Source: JBGPOS01 sp041488155 (GTDB lineage Bacteria > Chloroflexota > Dehalococcoidia > Tepidiformales > Tepidiformaceae). Taken from it: DNA of 64,000 nucleotides. Location of the stretch: NCBI GenBank assembly GCA_041488155.1, contig JBGPOS010000010.1:8083-72082 (forward strand). Direction: 5' to 3'. Positions within the stretch are counted from its first letter, which is position 1. Every line of letters begins with the position of its first letter. Positions 51,201-61,447 of the stretch are shown piece by piece. The notes beneath the pieces were generated by a model, which saw only the letters and a list, made by a program, of their open reading frames with translations, was not told the DNA's origin and made no database searches. The translations under genes were made by a program, and so were the position numbers.

Positions 51201-52726
51201 AAGCGTCCTTGCTTGCCTTTGAGCATGTCGCTGAGGCTCTTGAGCTTGTGGTTGCCGCTGCCGCTGACCGCGCGCCCTCGACGGCCGTTGTCGATGAGAC
51301 TGTCGACCGCTTCCTGGAGCATGCGCTTCTCGTTGCGGATGATGATCTCGGGCGCGCCGAGATCAAGAAGGCGCTTTAAGCGGTTGTTCCGATTGATGAC
51401 CCTTCGATAGAGGTCGTTCAGGTCGCTGGTGGCGAACCGGCCGCCATCGAGCTGCACCATGGGCCGCAAATCCGGAGGTAGCACCGGCAGGACCTGGAAG
51501 ACCATCCACTCGGGCTTATTCCCCGAGTCAAGGAGTGATTCGACGACGTTAAGTCGTTTCGTGGCCTTCTTGCGGCGCTGGCCACTGGCGAGGAGGATCT
51601 CTTGCTTGAGCTTCTTCTTCATCTCATCCAGGTCGACGCGGGCGAGCACCTGAAGGACGGCTTCGGCGCCCATTGCAGCTTTGAAGACGTGCCCGAACAG
51701 GTCGGAGAGCTCGCGGTAACGGGTCTCCGTGAGCAGGAGGACGCGGTCGTCGCGGATGGGGTCGGCGAGGTCTTCAAGGTCGCGGAGGCGTTCCTTGTAC
51801 TGCTCTTCGACCTCGTCCCGGATGCCCTTCTCCCTTTCCTGGAGGGGATGAAGCTCGTCAAAGAGGCTGGCCTTGGCATCGTCGAGGGCGGTATCGGCGA
51901 GGAGAGACTCGGCGAGCATCATCCGGCCAGTTTCCTTATCGAAGGCGACGAGGCGCTTATCGCCCTCGCGCTGCACGCGGGTCACGGCAGCCTTCGTGAC
52001 TTTGACGCCTTTTTCGAGCAGGACATCGCCGACGAGGGTCACTTCGTTTTCAAGGATGCTGGCTTCGGCGGCAGCGGCCTGTTCGACTGCGCGGGCGGCG
52101 GCAGCTTCAAGGGCGTCTCGCGAAATCTGTCGCTCCGCCTGAATTCGCGTGGTCTTCTCCAGCACGTTCGCCTGCAGCTTCGCGTTCGCTTCTTCGAGTT
52201 CGAGTTCTAGCTTCTCGCGCCGGGGCCGGACCTCGGCCACGCGCTCCTCGATGACACGGCCCATTTCTACGCGCATGTGGTCGAGCTCGCGGGCACGGGC
52301 GTCTTCATCGACCGCGGTGATCATGTACTGGGCGAAGTAGAGCACTCGTTCGAGGTTGCGGGGAGACATGTCGAGGAGGAGGCCGAGCTTGCTCGGCGTG
52401 CCTTTGACGAACCAGATGTGACTCACCGGGCTGGCCAGCTCGACGTGTCCCATGCGCTCGCGCCGGACTTTCGCCCGGGCCACTTCAACGCCGCACTTGT
52501 CGCAGATGATCCCCTTGTAGCGGACGCGCTTGTACTTGCCGCAATAGCATTCGAAGTCCTTCGTTGGCCCGAAGATCTTCTCGCAGAACAGCCCGTCTTT
52601 TTCCGGCTTCAGGGTGCGGTAGTTGATGGTCTCTGGCTTCGTGACTTCGCCGTAGGACCAGGAGCGGATTTGCTCCGGGCTGGCCAGGGCGATCTTGACC
52701 TGGTTGAAATCGTTAACTTCGAGCAT
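48266..52726 (-). CDS. rpoC: DNA-directed RNA polymerase subunit beta'
   Basis: RpoC is the largest RNA polymerase subunit. The 1486-residue protein begins MLEVNDFNQVKIALASPEQI, preceded by GGAGGA, which decides for the ATG at 52726 over a longer frame. Landmarks are the N-terminal zinc cysteines (CYCGKYKRVRYKGIICDKC), the catalytic NADFDGD aspartates, and the second zinc set CEAERGICSLC. It is one unsplit polypeptide, unlike cyanobacteria. Its start overlaps the end of rpoB by 14 bases. Confidence 0.97.
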   Translation of the reverse strand: MLEVNDFNQVKIALASPEQIRSWSYGEVTKPETINYRTLKPEKDGLFCEKIFGPTKDFECYCGKYKRVRYKGIICDKCGVEVARAKVRRERMGHVELASPVSHIWFVKGTPSKLGLLLDMSPRNLERVLYFAQYMITAVDEDARARELDHMRVEMGRVIEERVAEVRPRREKLELELEEANAKLQANVLEKTTRIQAERQISRDALEAAAARAVEQAAAAEASILENEVTLVGDVLLEKGVKVTKAAVTRVQREGDKRLVAFDKETGRMMLAESLLADTALDDAKASLFDELHPLQEREKGIRDEVEEQYKERLRDLEDLADPIRDDRVLLLTETRYRELSDLFGHVFKAAMGAEAVLQVLARVDLDEMKKKLKQEILLASGQRRKKATKRLNVVESLLDSGNKPEWMVFQVLPVLPPDLRPMVQLDGGRFATSDLNDLYRRVINRNNRLKRLLDLGAPEIIIRNEKRMLQEAVDSLIDNGRRGRAVSGSGNHKLKSLSDMLKGKQGRFRQNLLGKRVDYSGRSVIVVGPELKLNECGLPKRMALELFKPFVMHSLVAKGLAHNIKSAKRIVERARPEVWDVLDEVIRDRPVLLNRAPTLHRLGIQAFQPVLIEGSAIQLHPLVCTAFNADFDGDQMAVHVPLSREAVAEAKQILLSTNNLLSPASGNPTVAPSLDMVLGCYYMTDIDPKARGAYRPANGRVAVGVYGSPEEAKLAFDLGVVDLRAPIMVRSPRAVQAGGVRSDPELDAQGRPKARMFETTVGRIILNETLPDSLPFQNDGMDRPHLREVVALCYRELGGERTAEVVDRIKNTGFHYATRSGVTIAIHEIQVPKQKEEFLREADKKVDALREQFDMGLITEEERYEGTVKIWGETTTKVENAIKERLPEYGSLNYMASSGTKGNITQIRQMAGMRGLMADPNGKVIELPIRGSFREGLTVLEYFISTHGARKGLADTALRTADSGYLTRRLIDVAQDVIILEEDCGTTAGLWIEREENSETMESLRDRVIGRYAAMPVADEASGEVLADRNEEISEVVADRIDELHVPRVLVRTPMSCEAERGICSLCYGRDLGRGARVKLRTAVGIIAAQSIGEPGTQLTMRTFHTGGVASAADITSGLPRVEELFEARAPKGEAIISEIDGTVEVVQENERRIVRIVSTDTLVEEYTVPSRGKALVEDGARVMAGAVLATGPESKANKKAVAEQVVSRISGIARVSGRGKSVQVVYEEREEREYPIPAAARLFVETGEFVHAGAQLTEGARNPQHILSIQGRDAVRKYMVDEVQKVYKSQGVNINDKHIEVITRQMLRRVKVDHPGDTGLLPGDLVDRREFEDITNKVVAEGGEPATAQPVLLGVTKASLNTDSWLAAASFQETTRVLTNAAIDGMVDRLVGLKENVIIGKLIPARSEIVVARREHIAELDLPESLLLEEEAELERMLAEREAGAFVSGSVRTLPPLLMDDENGDPIQIDEDEIIGATEEDAVE

Positions 52727-55700
52727 TCCAGAGTTCCTCCGCCTCGAAGCCGGAGAGGTTGATCCCCAGCTCGGGCACTTCGCTGCCGGTGTCATCGATA
52801 AACGAGACGTTGCCTTCGTCGTTCGAAACTTCCACGGACAGGCCAAGGCTCTGCAGTTCCTTGACCAGGACCTTGAAGGACTCGGGGACGCCGGGCTCGA
52901 GCACGTCTTCGCCCTTCACAATTGCTTCGTAGGTCTTGACTCGGCCGACCACGTCGTCGGACTTGACCGTCAGCAGCTCCTGGAGGATGTGGGCGGCGCC
53001 GTAGGCCTCGAGGGCCCAGACTTCCATCTCACCGAAGCGCTGTCCGCCGAACTGGGCCTTGCCGCCGAGAGGCTGCTGGGTGATGAGCGAATATGGGCCC
53101 GTGCTGCGGGCATGAATCTTGTCTTCCACAAGATGGATGAGCTTGAGCATGTAGATGTAACCGACGGTCAACGGCTGGTCGAAGGATTCGCCGGTGCGGC
53201 CGTCGCAGAGTTTGGTTTTGCCGAAGATGGGAGGGGGCACGCCGGTGTCTTTGTAGACCGCCTGCGCGCGCTCATCGAGGGCTTCGATGGTAAGACCCTT
53301 CTTGAGCTTGTCGCCAGATTCGGCGAGGGCGTCGGTTAGCCAGATCTCGAGGCAGACTCGCTTGGCGACGCCGTCCTTGGGGTTCGTGAAGACGGATGCG
53401 CCGTCGTGGCCTCTTTCGTCGACCCAGCGAATGGCCCGCTCGACGTCGAAGCCGCGGTCGCGCGGGTCGATGTAGTACATGGCGCCTGACTCGATAGCCA
53501 TCCAGGCCCGAGCGAGGGCGTCGTCGATCGAACCATCGCTGGCCCCATCGAAGACGGGGCTGACGGCGCGGAAGCCGAGGGCGTTGGCGGCCCACCCGAG
53601 ATGCGTTTCGAGCACCTGGCCGATGTTCATGCGGCTGGGTACGCCGATCGGGTTGAGGATGATGTCGATGGGCGTGCCGTCGGGCAGGTAGGGCATGTCT
53701 TCGCGCGGGAGAATCCGGCTGATGACACCCTTGTTGCCGTGGCGGCCGGCCATCTTATCGCCTTCAGATAACTTGCGGCGCTGGGCGATGCTCACGCGCA
53801 CGAGCTTGTTCACTCCGGCTGGGAGGGCCTCGTGGTCGTCGCGACTGAACACCTTTACGTCAATCACCTTGCCGCGCTCGCCGTGGGGAACGCGAAGGCT
53901 TGTGTCTTTCACTTCGCGAGCCTTCTCACCAAAGATGGCTCGCAGGAGCTTCTCCTCTGCTGTCAGCTCGGTTTCGCCCTTCGGGGTGATCTTGCCGACG
54001 AGGATGTCGCCTTCGCGAACTTCGGCCCCGATGCGGATGATGCCTTCCTCGTCCAGGTCGCTGAGGCTCTCTTCGCCGACGTTGGGGATGTCGCGGGTGA
54101 TCTCTTCGGGGCCGAGTTTCGTGTCTCGGGCCTCGACTTCGTGCTTCTCGATGTGGATGGAGGTGAACTTGTCCTCGCGGATGAGGTTCTGGCTGATGAT
54201 TATGGCGTCTTCGAAGTTGTAGCCTTCCCAGCTCATGAAGGCGCAGAGGACGTTCTGGCCGAGGGCCAGGTCTCCGCCTTGCGTGCTGGAGCTATCGACC
54301 AGGGGCTCGCCGGCCCTCACTCTCTGGCCTCGGAAGACGATAGGACGCTGGTTCAGGCAGGTGCCCTGGTTGGAACGCGTGAACTTCGTAAGCGGATAGG
54401 CGACCTCGCCGAGGTCGGGTGAGTCGTAGCGCACGACGACCCTGGTGCCTGCCGATTCGAGGATCTCGCCGTCGCCCGCTGCGACGACGACGTGGCCGCT
54501 GTCAACGGCTGTGCGGCGTTCCATCCCGGTGCCGACGAGCGGGATCTCCGGCCGCACAAGGGGTACAGCCTGGCGCTGCATGTTGGAGCCCATGAGGGCC
54601 CGGTTCGCGTCGTCGTGCTCGAGGAAGGGGATCAGGGCCGTTGCCACGGAGACCATCTGCTTGGGTGACACGTCGAGGAAGTCCACTTCCTCCGGGGTGA
54701 CCATCTTGAAATTCTCGCTGACACGGGCTTCGACGCGCTCTTCGAGGAAGTGGCCCTCCGCGTCGAGCAACGTATTGGCCTGGCCGACCATGAACTTGTC
54801 CTCTTCGTCGGCGGTGAGGTAGGCGATGTCGCTGGTGACGAACGGCCTGACAGAGACACTCTTGCGGGACTTCGCGATCCTGGCGGCGAGGGCGCCGTCG
54901 ACCCGGTCGCCCGTCTTCGCCAGCACCTTGCCCGAGTCATCTAGCAGATCGGCGGTGAGCACACGGTCGAGGAGGGCGGGTGAATCGGCTGAAAGCTCTT
55001 TCACGACGCGGCGGTAGGGGGTCTCGATGAAACCGAAGTCGTTGAGCCGCCCGTAGGTGGCGAGCGAACCGATGAGGCCGATGTTGGGTCCTTCAGGGGT
55101 CTCAATTGGGCAGATGCGGCCGTAGTGGCTGTGGTGTACGTCTCGTACGTCGAACCCGGCGCGATCTCGGGACAGGCCGCCGGGGCCGAGCGCGCTCAAT
55201 CGTCGCTTGTGGGTGAGTTCGGCCAGGGGGTTTGTCTGGTCCATGAACTGGGAGAGCTGGCTGCCGCCGAAGAACTCCTTCATGGCGGCCACGACCGGCC
55301 GGATGTTGATGAGGGCGCTGGGCGTGGCCTCTTCCGGGTCGGTGATGGTCATGCGCTCGCGGACGACGCGTTCCATACGCAGCAAGCCGACGCGGAACTG
55401 CTGTTGGATGAGCTCGCCCACCGCGCGCACGCGCCTGTTTCCGAGGTGGTCGATGTCGTCGGGGTGACCCCGGCCATCGGTGCCGCCGAGTCCGTTATTC
55501 ATGCGGACAAGCTCACGGATGATCTCGATGAGGTCGGCCGGCCGGAGCCAACGCTGCACCACTTCTGCAGCGACGGTGAGACGCTTGTTCAGCTTGTGGC
55601 GGCCCACGCGCCCCAGGTCGTAGCGGCGGGGGTTGAAGAAGAGCGTGTTTATCAGGGTGCGGGCGTTCTCCAGGGTGGGTGGGTCTCCCGGCCGGATGCG

Positions 55701-56588
55701 GCGATAGAACTCGAGCAACGCCTCGTGCTTGTTCTTGCTTGGTTCTTTGGAGACCGTGGTGACCATGTACTGGGCCACGTCGCTGGTGTCGACATCCTGG
55801 AACATGGCCAAGATTCGCTCGTCGGTCCCCAGCTCGTTTTCGAGCTCACGCAGGGCTGAGTCGCGCGACCGCTCGTCTTCAGGGGTGCGACTGGCCTGCC
55901 AGCGATCGAAGGCAGTCCAGTACTTGGTGAATCGCGGTATCTCGCGGTCGCGGGGCAACAGACCGGGGACGTCGATGGCGCGCGCGAGGTTCGAGACGGG
56001 GATCTTGCGCTTGCGGTCGACCTTGACAGAAACAACGTGGCGGTTCGAGGTTTCGAATTCGAGCCAGGCGCCACGGTTCGGGATCAGCTTGGCGTAGCAG
56101 AGGCGGCGTCCGCTGGCGGGATCGATCTCAATGGTGTAGTAGACGCCCGGTGAGCGCACGAGCTGGCTGACCACGACGCGCTCGGCGCCGTTGATGAGGA
56201 AGGTGCCCTTCTCAGTCATGAGGGGGAAGTCACCGAAGAAGAGGCGCTGTTCCTTAATCTCCCCTGATTCCTTGATTCGCAGTTCGACGTCGACGAAGAG
56301 GGGTGCAGCAAACGTCATGTCGCGTTCGCGGCACTCGGCCTGGGTGTGTTTCGGCTCGCGGAACTCGTAGTCGCCGAAGACGAGGTCCATCTTGGAGCCG
56401 GTGAAGTCCTGGATAGGCGATATTTCGTCGAGGAGTTCGCGGAGGCCTTCGCGCTTGAACCAGTCGAAGCTGTCGATCTGGATCTTGATGAGGCTGGGGA
56501 TGTCGAGGACGTTCGGGATCCTGCCGTAGGTCTGGACTTCGAGAGGGACAAATGCCCCCCGTCCGACCACATCACGACTAGTGGTCAT
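52713..56588 (-). CDS. rpoB: DNA-directed RNA polymerase subunit beta
   Basis: RpoB is the second-largest polymerase subunit. The 1291-residue protein begins MTTSRDVVGRGAFVPLEVQ. The rifampicin region reads SQLSQFMDQTNPL then THKRRLSALGPGGL, keeping the aspartate, histidine and serine whose mutation gives resistance, so the enzyme should be rifampicin-sensitive. RICPIETPEGPNIGLIGS and MAGRHGNKGVIS segments confirm identity. It is not preceded by rplJ-rplL. The gene upstream is clpC, and a -35/-10 pair lies in the gap. Confidence 0.97.
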   Translation of the reverse strand: MTTSRDVVGRGAFVPLEVQTYGRIPNVLDIPSLIKIQIDSFDWFKREGLRELLDEISPIQDFTGSKMDLVFGDYEFREPKHTQAECRERDMTFAAPLFVDVELRIKESGEIKEQRLFFGDFPLMTEKGTFLINGAERVVVSQLVRSPGVYYTIEIDPASGRRLCYAKLIPNRGAWLEFETSNRHVVSVKVDRKRKIPVSNLARAIDVPGLLPRDREIPRFTKYWTAFDRWQASRTPEDERSRDSALRELENELGTDERILAMFQDVDTSDVAQYMVTTVSKEPSKNKHEALLEFYRRIRPGDPPTLENARTLINTLFFNPRRYDLGRVGRHKLNKRLTVAAEVVQRWLRPADLIEIIRELVRMNNGLGGTDGRGHPDDIDHLGNRRVRAVGELIQQQFRVGLLRMERVVRERMTITDPEEATPSALINIRPVVAAMKEFFGGSQLSQFMDQTNPLAELTHKRRLSALGPGGLSRDRAGFDVRDVHHSHYGRICPIETPEGPNIGLIGSLATYGRLNDFGFIETPYRRVVKELSADSPALLDRVLTADLLDDSGKVLAKTGDRVDGALAARIAKSRKSVSVRPFVTSDIAYLTADEEDKFMVGQANTLLDAEGHFLEERVEARVSENFKMVTPEEVDFLDVSPKQMVSVATALIPFLEHDDANRALMGSNMQRQAVPLVRPEIPLVGTGMERRTAVDSGHVVVAAGDGEILESAGTRVVVRYDSPDLGEVAYPLTKFTRSNQGTCLNQRPIVFRGQRVRAGEPLVDSSSTQGGDLALGQNVLCAFMSWEGYNFEDAIIISQNLIREDKFTSIHIEKHEVEARDTKLGPEEITRDIPNVGEESLSDLDEEGIIRIGAEVREGDILVGKITPKGETELTAEEKLLRAIFGEKAREVKDTSLRVPHGERGKVIDVKVFSRDDHEALPAGVNKLVRVSIAQRRKLSEGDKMAGRHGNKGVISRILPREDMPYLPDGTPIDIILNPIGVPSRMNIGQVLETHLGWAANALGFRAVSPVFDGASDGSIDDALARAWMAIESGAMYYIDPRDRGFDVERAIRWVDERGHDGASVFTNPKDGVAKRVCLEIWLTDALAESGDKLKKGLTIEALDERAQAVYKDTGVPPPIFGKTKLCDGRTGESFDQPLTVGYIYMLKLIHLVEDKIHARSTGPYSLITQQPLGGKAQFGGQRFGEMEVWALEAYGAAHILQELLTVKSDDVVGRVKTYEAIVKGEDVLEPGVPESFKVLVKELQSLGLSVEVSNDEGNVSFIDDTGSEVPELGINLSGFEAEELWNARS

Positions 56589-56689
56589 CCTTGGAACAAC
56601 TCCTTCAGGACTTATGGTGCCGATGGCGCGATGATGCTGGGATTGAACCGCTGGGTAGGGGAAACGACGGGCATGGCAAGCCGTTTACT

Positions 56690-56719
56690 AACGTACATCA
56701 AGCCCCACCCGCGCGTCAA
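56690..56719 (-). promoter_or_regulatory. Promoter candidate for rpoB-rpoC
   Basis: On the minus strand TTGACG is followed by 18 bases and TACGTT, about 100 bases before the rpoB start. It is a good match to the sigma-70 consensus and lies in the 183-base gap after clpC. Confidence 0.5.
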
Positions 56720-56771
56720 CAGCAAGCGCGGCCTGACGGCGATCGAGGCCTGCGCCGCGAAGAACCGTGCT

Positions 56772-59249
56772 CTAGGCGACCGGCGCTGGCTCCCGCACGG
56801 TTTCCAGCGTCAGGCCGCTTTCATCGCCGTCCTTGCGGTCGACGAGGACGGTGTCCCCTGGCCCAAAGTCTCCCCCGAGCAACATCTCGCTGAGGCGGTC
56901 TTCGATGCGGTCCTGGATCATACGCCGGAGCGGGCGTGCTCCGAAGACCTGGTCGTAGCCCTTCTCGCCCAACCAGTCCTTGGCTGCCATCGTGACTTCG
57001 AGGGTGACGCCCTTGGTGGCGAGCTGCTTCTCGACGGGGCGGAGCTCGAGGTCAACGATCTCCCGGATGTTGTCCTTGGTCAGTGAGCGGAAGACGACGG
57101 TGCTATCAATGCGGTTGAGGAACTCGGGTTTGAAGACGTTCTTCAGCTCGGAGAGCACCTTGTCTTTCATCCGGTTGTAGCGGTCCTCCCCGGTCTTAAT
57201 CTCCTCGCCGCTGACTGAGAAGCCGAGGTTCGAGTCCTTCTTGATGAGGTCGGACCCGACGTTCGAAGACATGATGATGATGGTGTTGCGGAAGTCGACC
57301 TTGCGGCCTTTGGCGTCGGCGAGGCGACCCTCGTCGAAGATCTGGAGGAGCAGGTTGAAGACTTCCGGATGCGCCTTCTCGATTTCGTCGAGGAGTATGA
57401 GGCAGTACGACTTTCGGCGGACGGTGTCGGTGAGCTGGCCGCCATCGTCGTATCCGACGTAGCCGGGAGGCGCCCCGACGAGGCGGGAGACGGTGTGCTT
57501 TTCGCTGAATTCGCTCATGTCGAGCTTAATCATGTTGTCCTGCGAGTCGAACATGAACTCGGCGAGCTGGCGGGCGAGGTAGGTCTTGCCCACCCCGGTG
57601 GGACCGCAGAACATAAAGACGCCGATCGGCCTCCGGGGATCCTTGAGACCGGCCCTGGCACGGCGAACGGCGCGGGCAACTGCTTCGATAGCCTCGCTCT
57701 GACCAATGACCCTCCCGCGGAGGGACTCCTCCATCTTCAGCAGGCGGGCGCTCTCCTCACTGGCGATGCGTGCGACAGGGATCCCGGTCCACATGGAGAC
57801 GACTTCGGAGATGTCTTCTTCGGTGACCACGGGCGTTGCGATCCCCTCTTCGCCTTCTTCCCATTCACCCATCTCGCCGATCTTTTCTTGCAGCTTGATT
57901 TCGCGATCACGGAGCTCGGCAGCGTACTCGTACTGCTGAGCGGCGATGGCCTGCTCCTTCTCGCGGCGGAGGCTCTCCAGGCCTTTCATCGCCTCCTTCA
58001 AGGAGGGCGGGGTGGCCGCGCGGCGGATGCGCACCCGGCTCGAGGCCTCATCTATCAGGTCGATCGCCTTGTCCGGCAGGAACCTGTCGATCACGTAGCG
58101 GGCGGAGAGCTCGGCGGCAGCGGAGAGAGCGGCGTCCGCGATCTTTAGCTTGTGGTGCTCTTCGTAGCGCTGGCGGATCCCCTTGAGGATCTCGACCGTC
58201 TCTTCGACCGATGGCTCTTCGACCACGATCGGCTGGAAGCGGCGTTCGAGGGCGGCGTCACGCTCGATGTGCTTGCGGTATTCGTCGAGCGTCGTCGCGC
58301 CGATGCACTGGAGCTCGCCGCGGGCGAGCGACGGCTTGAGGATGTTGGCCGCGTCCACAGCGCCTTCCGCGGCGCCGGCGCCGACGAGCATGTGCAGCTC
58401 GTCGATGAAGAGGATGCAGTTACCTGCGCCTTTGATCTCCTCAATCACTTTCTTGAGGCGCTCTTCGAATTCGCCGCGGTACTTGGTGCCCGCGACAAGC
58501 GAGCCGATGTCGAGAGTCAGCAAGCGCTTGCCCTGGAGCGTCTCTGGCACTTCGCCGCCGACGATGCGCTGGGCGAGGAGCTCGGCGATCGCCGTCTTTC
58601 CGACGCCGGGCTCTCCGATGAGCACAGGGTTGTTCTTCGTCCGCCGCGAAAGGATCTGGACGACACGCTCGAGTTCGTTGGATCTCCCGATCACGGGGTC
58701 CAACTGGTTATTGCGGGCCGCCTGGGTGAGGTCGATCCCGAGTTGATCTACCGTAGGTGTCCGGGTTGCCTGCCGGGCCCCGCCAGCGGCGGTCGCCTGC
58801 GGCTGGGACTGGGAGAGAATGCGGGTCGTCTCGGCTCGCACTCGTTCGAGGTTGACGCCGAGGCTCTCGAGGACACCCGCGGCGATCCCTTCGCCTTCGC
58901 GGACGAGGCCGAGAAGCAGGTGCTCGGTGCCGATGTAGCTGTGCGTGAGGCGGCGCGCCTCGTCGACCGCGAGTTCGATGACCTTTTTGGCCCGGGGGGT
59001 GAGGCCGATTTCGCCCAGAACGGTGCGGTCGCCGCGCCCAATGATGAATTCCACGGCTGAGCGGACTTTGTTGAGTTCGACGCCGAGGTTTGCCAGGACC
59101 TTAGCCGCTACGCCGTCGCCTTCGCGGACGAGGCCAAGGAGGATGTGCTCTGTACCGATGTAGTTGTGGTTGAAGCGGTGCGCTTCTTCCTGCGCCAGGG
59201 TCAGCACCCGTCTCGCACGTTCTGTAAACTTATCGAATCTATCGGCCAT
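56772..59249 (-). CDS. clpC: ATP-dependent Clp protease ATP-binding subunit ClpC
   Basis: ClpC is a Hsp100 unfoldase that feeds ClpP. The 825-residue protein has two Clp N repeats (about 1-145, with TEHILLGLVREGDGVA and TEHLLLGLVREGEGIA), two AAA+ modules with Walker A GEPGVGKT at 212-219 and GPTGVGKT near 550, and a UVR-like middle segment (QQYEYAAELRDREIKLQEK) that marks ClpC rather than ClpB. No mcsA, mcsB or ctsR genes are beside it. GGGAGAG precedes the ATG at 59249. It lies between rpsA and rpoB on the same strand. Confidence 0.96.
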   Translation of the reverse strand: MADRFDKFTERARRVLTLAQEEAHRFNHNYIGTEHILLGLVREGDGVAAKVLANLGVELNKVRSAVEFIIGRGDRTVLGEIGLTPRAKKVIELAVDEARRLTHSYIGTEHLLLGLVREGEGIAAGVLESLGVNLERVRAETTRILSQSQPQATAAGGARQATRTPTVDQLGIDLTQAARNNQLDPVIGRSNELERVVQILSRRTKNNPVLIGEPGVGKTAIAELLAQRIVGGEVPETLQGKRLLTLDIGSLVAGTKYRGEFEERLKKVIEEIKGAGNCILFIDELHMLVGAGAAEGAVDAANILKPSLARGELQCIGATTLDEYRKHIERDAALERRFQPIVVEEPSVEETVEILKGIRQRYEEHHKLKIADAALSAAAELSARYVIDRFLPDKAIDLIDEASSRVRIRRAATPPSLKEAMKGLESLRREKEQAIAAQQYEYAAELRDREIKLQEKIGEMGEWEEGEEGIATPVVTEEDISEVVSMWTGIPVARIASEESARLLKMEESLRGRVIGQSEAIEAVARAVRRARAGLKDPRRPIGVFMFCGPTGVGKTYLARQLAEFMFDSQDNMIKLDMSEFSEKHTVSRLVGAPPGYVGYDDGGQLTDTVRRKSYCLILLDEIEKAHPEVFNLLLQIFDEGRLADAKGRKVDFRNTIIIMSSNVGSDLIKKDSNLGFSVSGEEIKTGEDRYNRMKDKVLSELKNVFKPEFLNRIDSTVVFRSLTKDNIREIVDLELRPVEKQLATKGVTLEVTMAAKDWLGEKGYDQVFGARPLRRMIQDRIEDRLSEMLLGGDFGPGDTVLVDRKDGDESGLTLETVREPAPVA

Positions 59250-59273
59250 TACACTCTCCCCTGTCTGGCACGG

Positions 59274-61085
<1,812 letters not shown>

Positions 61086-61158
61086 CTTGGGGCTCCGTCT
61101 GGGGGCAGATTCCCGCTAAAAGGGAATGGCCTCAATTTGGATGGGGGACGCGGGCTCG

Positions 61159-61167
61159 ATTGTAGCA
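61159..61167 (-). promoter_or_regulatory. Extended -10 promoter candidate for rpsA
   Basis: On the minus strand TGCTACAAT is an extended -10 element with one mismatch to TATAAT, 73 bases before the rpsA start. No clear -35 hexamer is at the usual spacing. It is the same TG-n type as the candidate inside trpA. Confidence 0.45.
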
Positions 61168-61249
61168 GCGCGGGATCCTTGTGTGGAAGCAAACGCGAAT
61201 TCGCCTCCGGGGGTTACCGGCCCGTTCCCGCCGGCAGCCGGGCAGAGAA

Positions 61250-61270
61250 AAACCGCCTTGAAGGCGGTTT
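61250..61270 (-). terminator. Intrinsic terminator after 5S rRNA
   Basis: AAACCGCCTT and AAGGCGGTTT form a perfect inverted repeat with a single central base. On the minus strand the stem is followed by a T-run (TTTTTCTCT), so it ends transcripts leaving the 5S gene toward rpsA. It begins ten bases after the rRNA. Confidence 0.85.
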
Positions 61271-61280
61271 GGTTTTAGTA

Positions 61281-61394
61281 CCGGCGGCGGCCTATTTTCC
61301 CACCTGGTTGCCCGGGCAGTATCGTCAGCGCTGAGGCGTTTCACTTCCGTGTTCGGGATGGGAACGGGTGGGTCCACCTCGCTCTAGCCACCAG
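61281..61394 (-). rRNA. rrf: 5S ribosomal RNA
   Basis: On the minus strand the RNA begins CTGGTGGC and ends GCCGCCGG, which pair as helix I with G-U pairs. The internal hallmarks are present: CCCGTTCCCATCCCGAACAC, GGAAGTGAAACGCC and CGATACTGCCCGGGC. The length of about 114 bases fits. No 23S or 16S gene adjoins it; the flanking genes are an MbfA-like gene upstream and rpsA downstream, so it is an isolated copy. It has its own candidate promoter and a terminator. Confidence 0.92.
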
Positions 61395-61401
61395 AACCGT
61401 C

Positions 61402-61430
61402 AGTATCGCGCCACCTCAGGCGTGGCGCAA
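61402..61430 (-). promoter_or_regulatory. Promoter candidate directly upstream of 5S rRNA
   Basis: On the minus strand TTGCGC is followed by exactly 17 bases and GATACT, which ends seven bases before the 5S 5' end. An inverted repeat GCGCCAC / GTGGCGC lies across the -35 and spacer. Position and spacing favour an own promoter. Confidence 0.55.
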
Positions 61431-61447
61431 CCGGGATTCGTGAGGGG

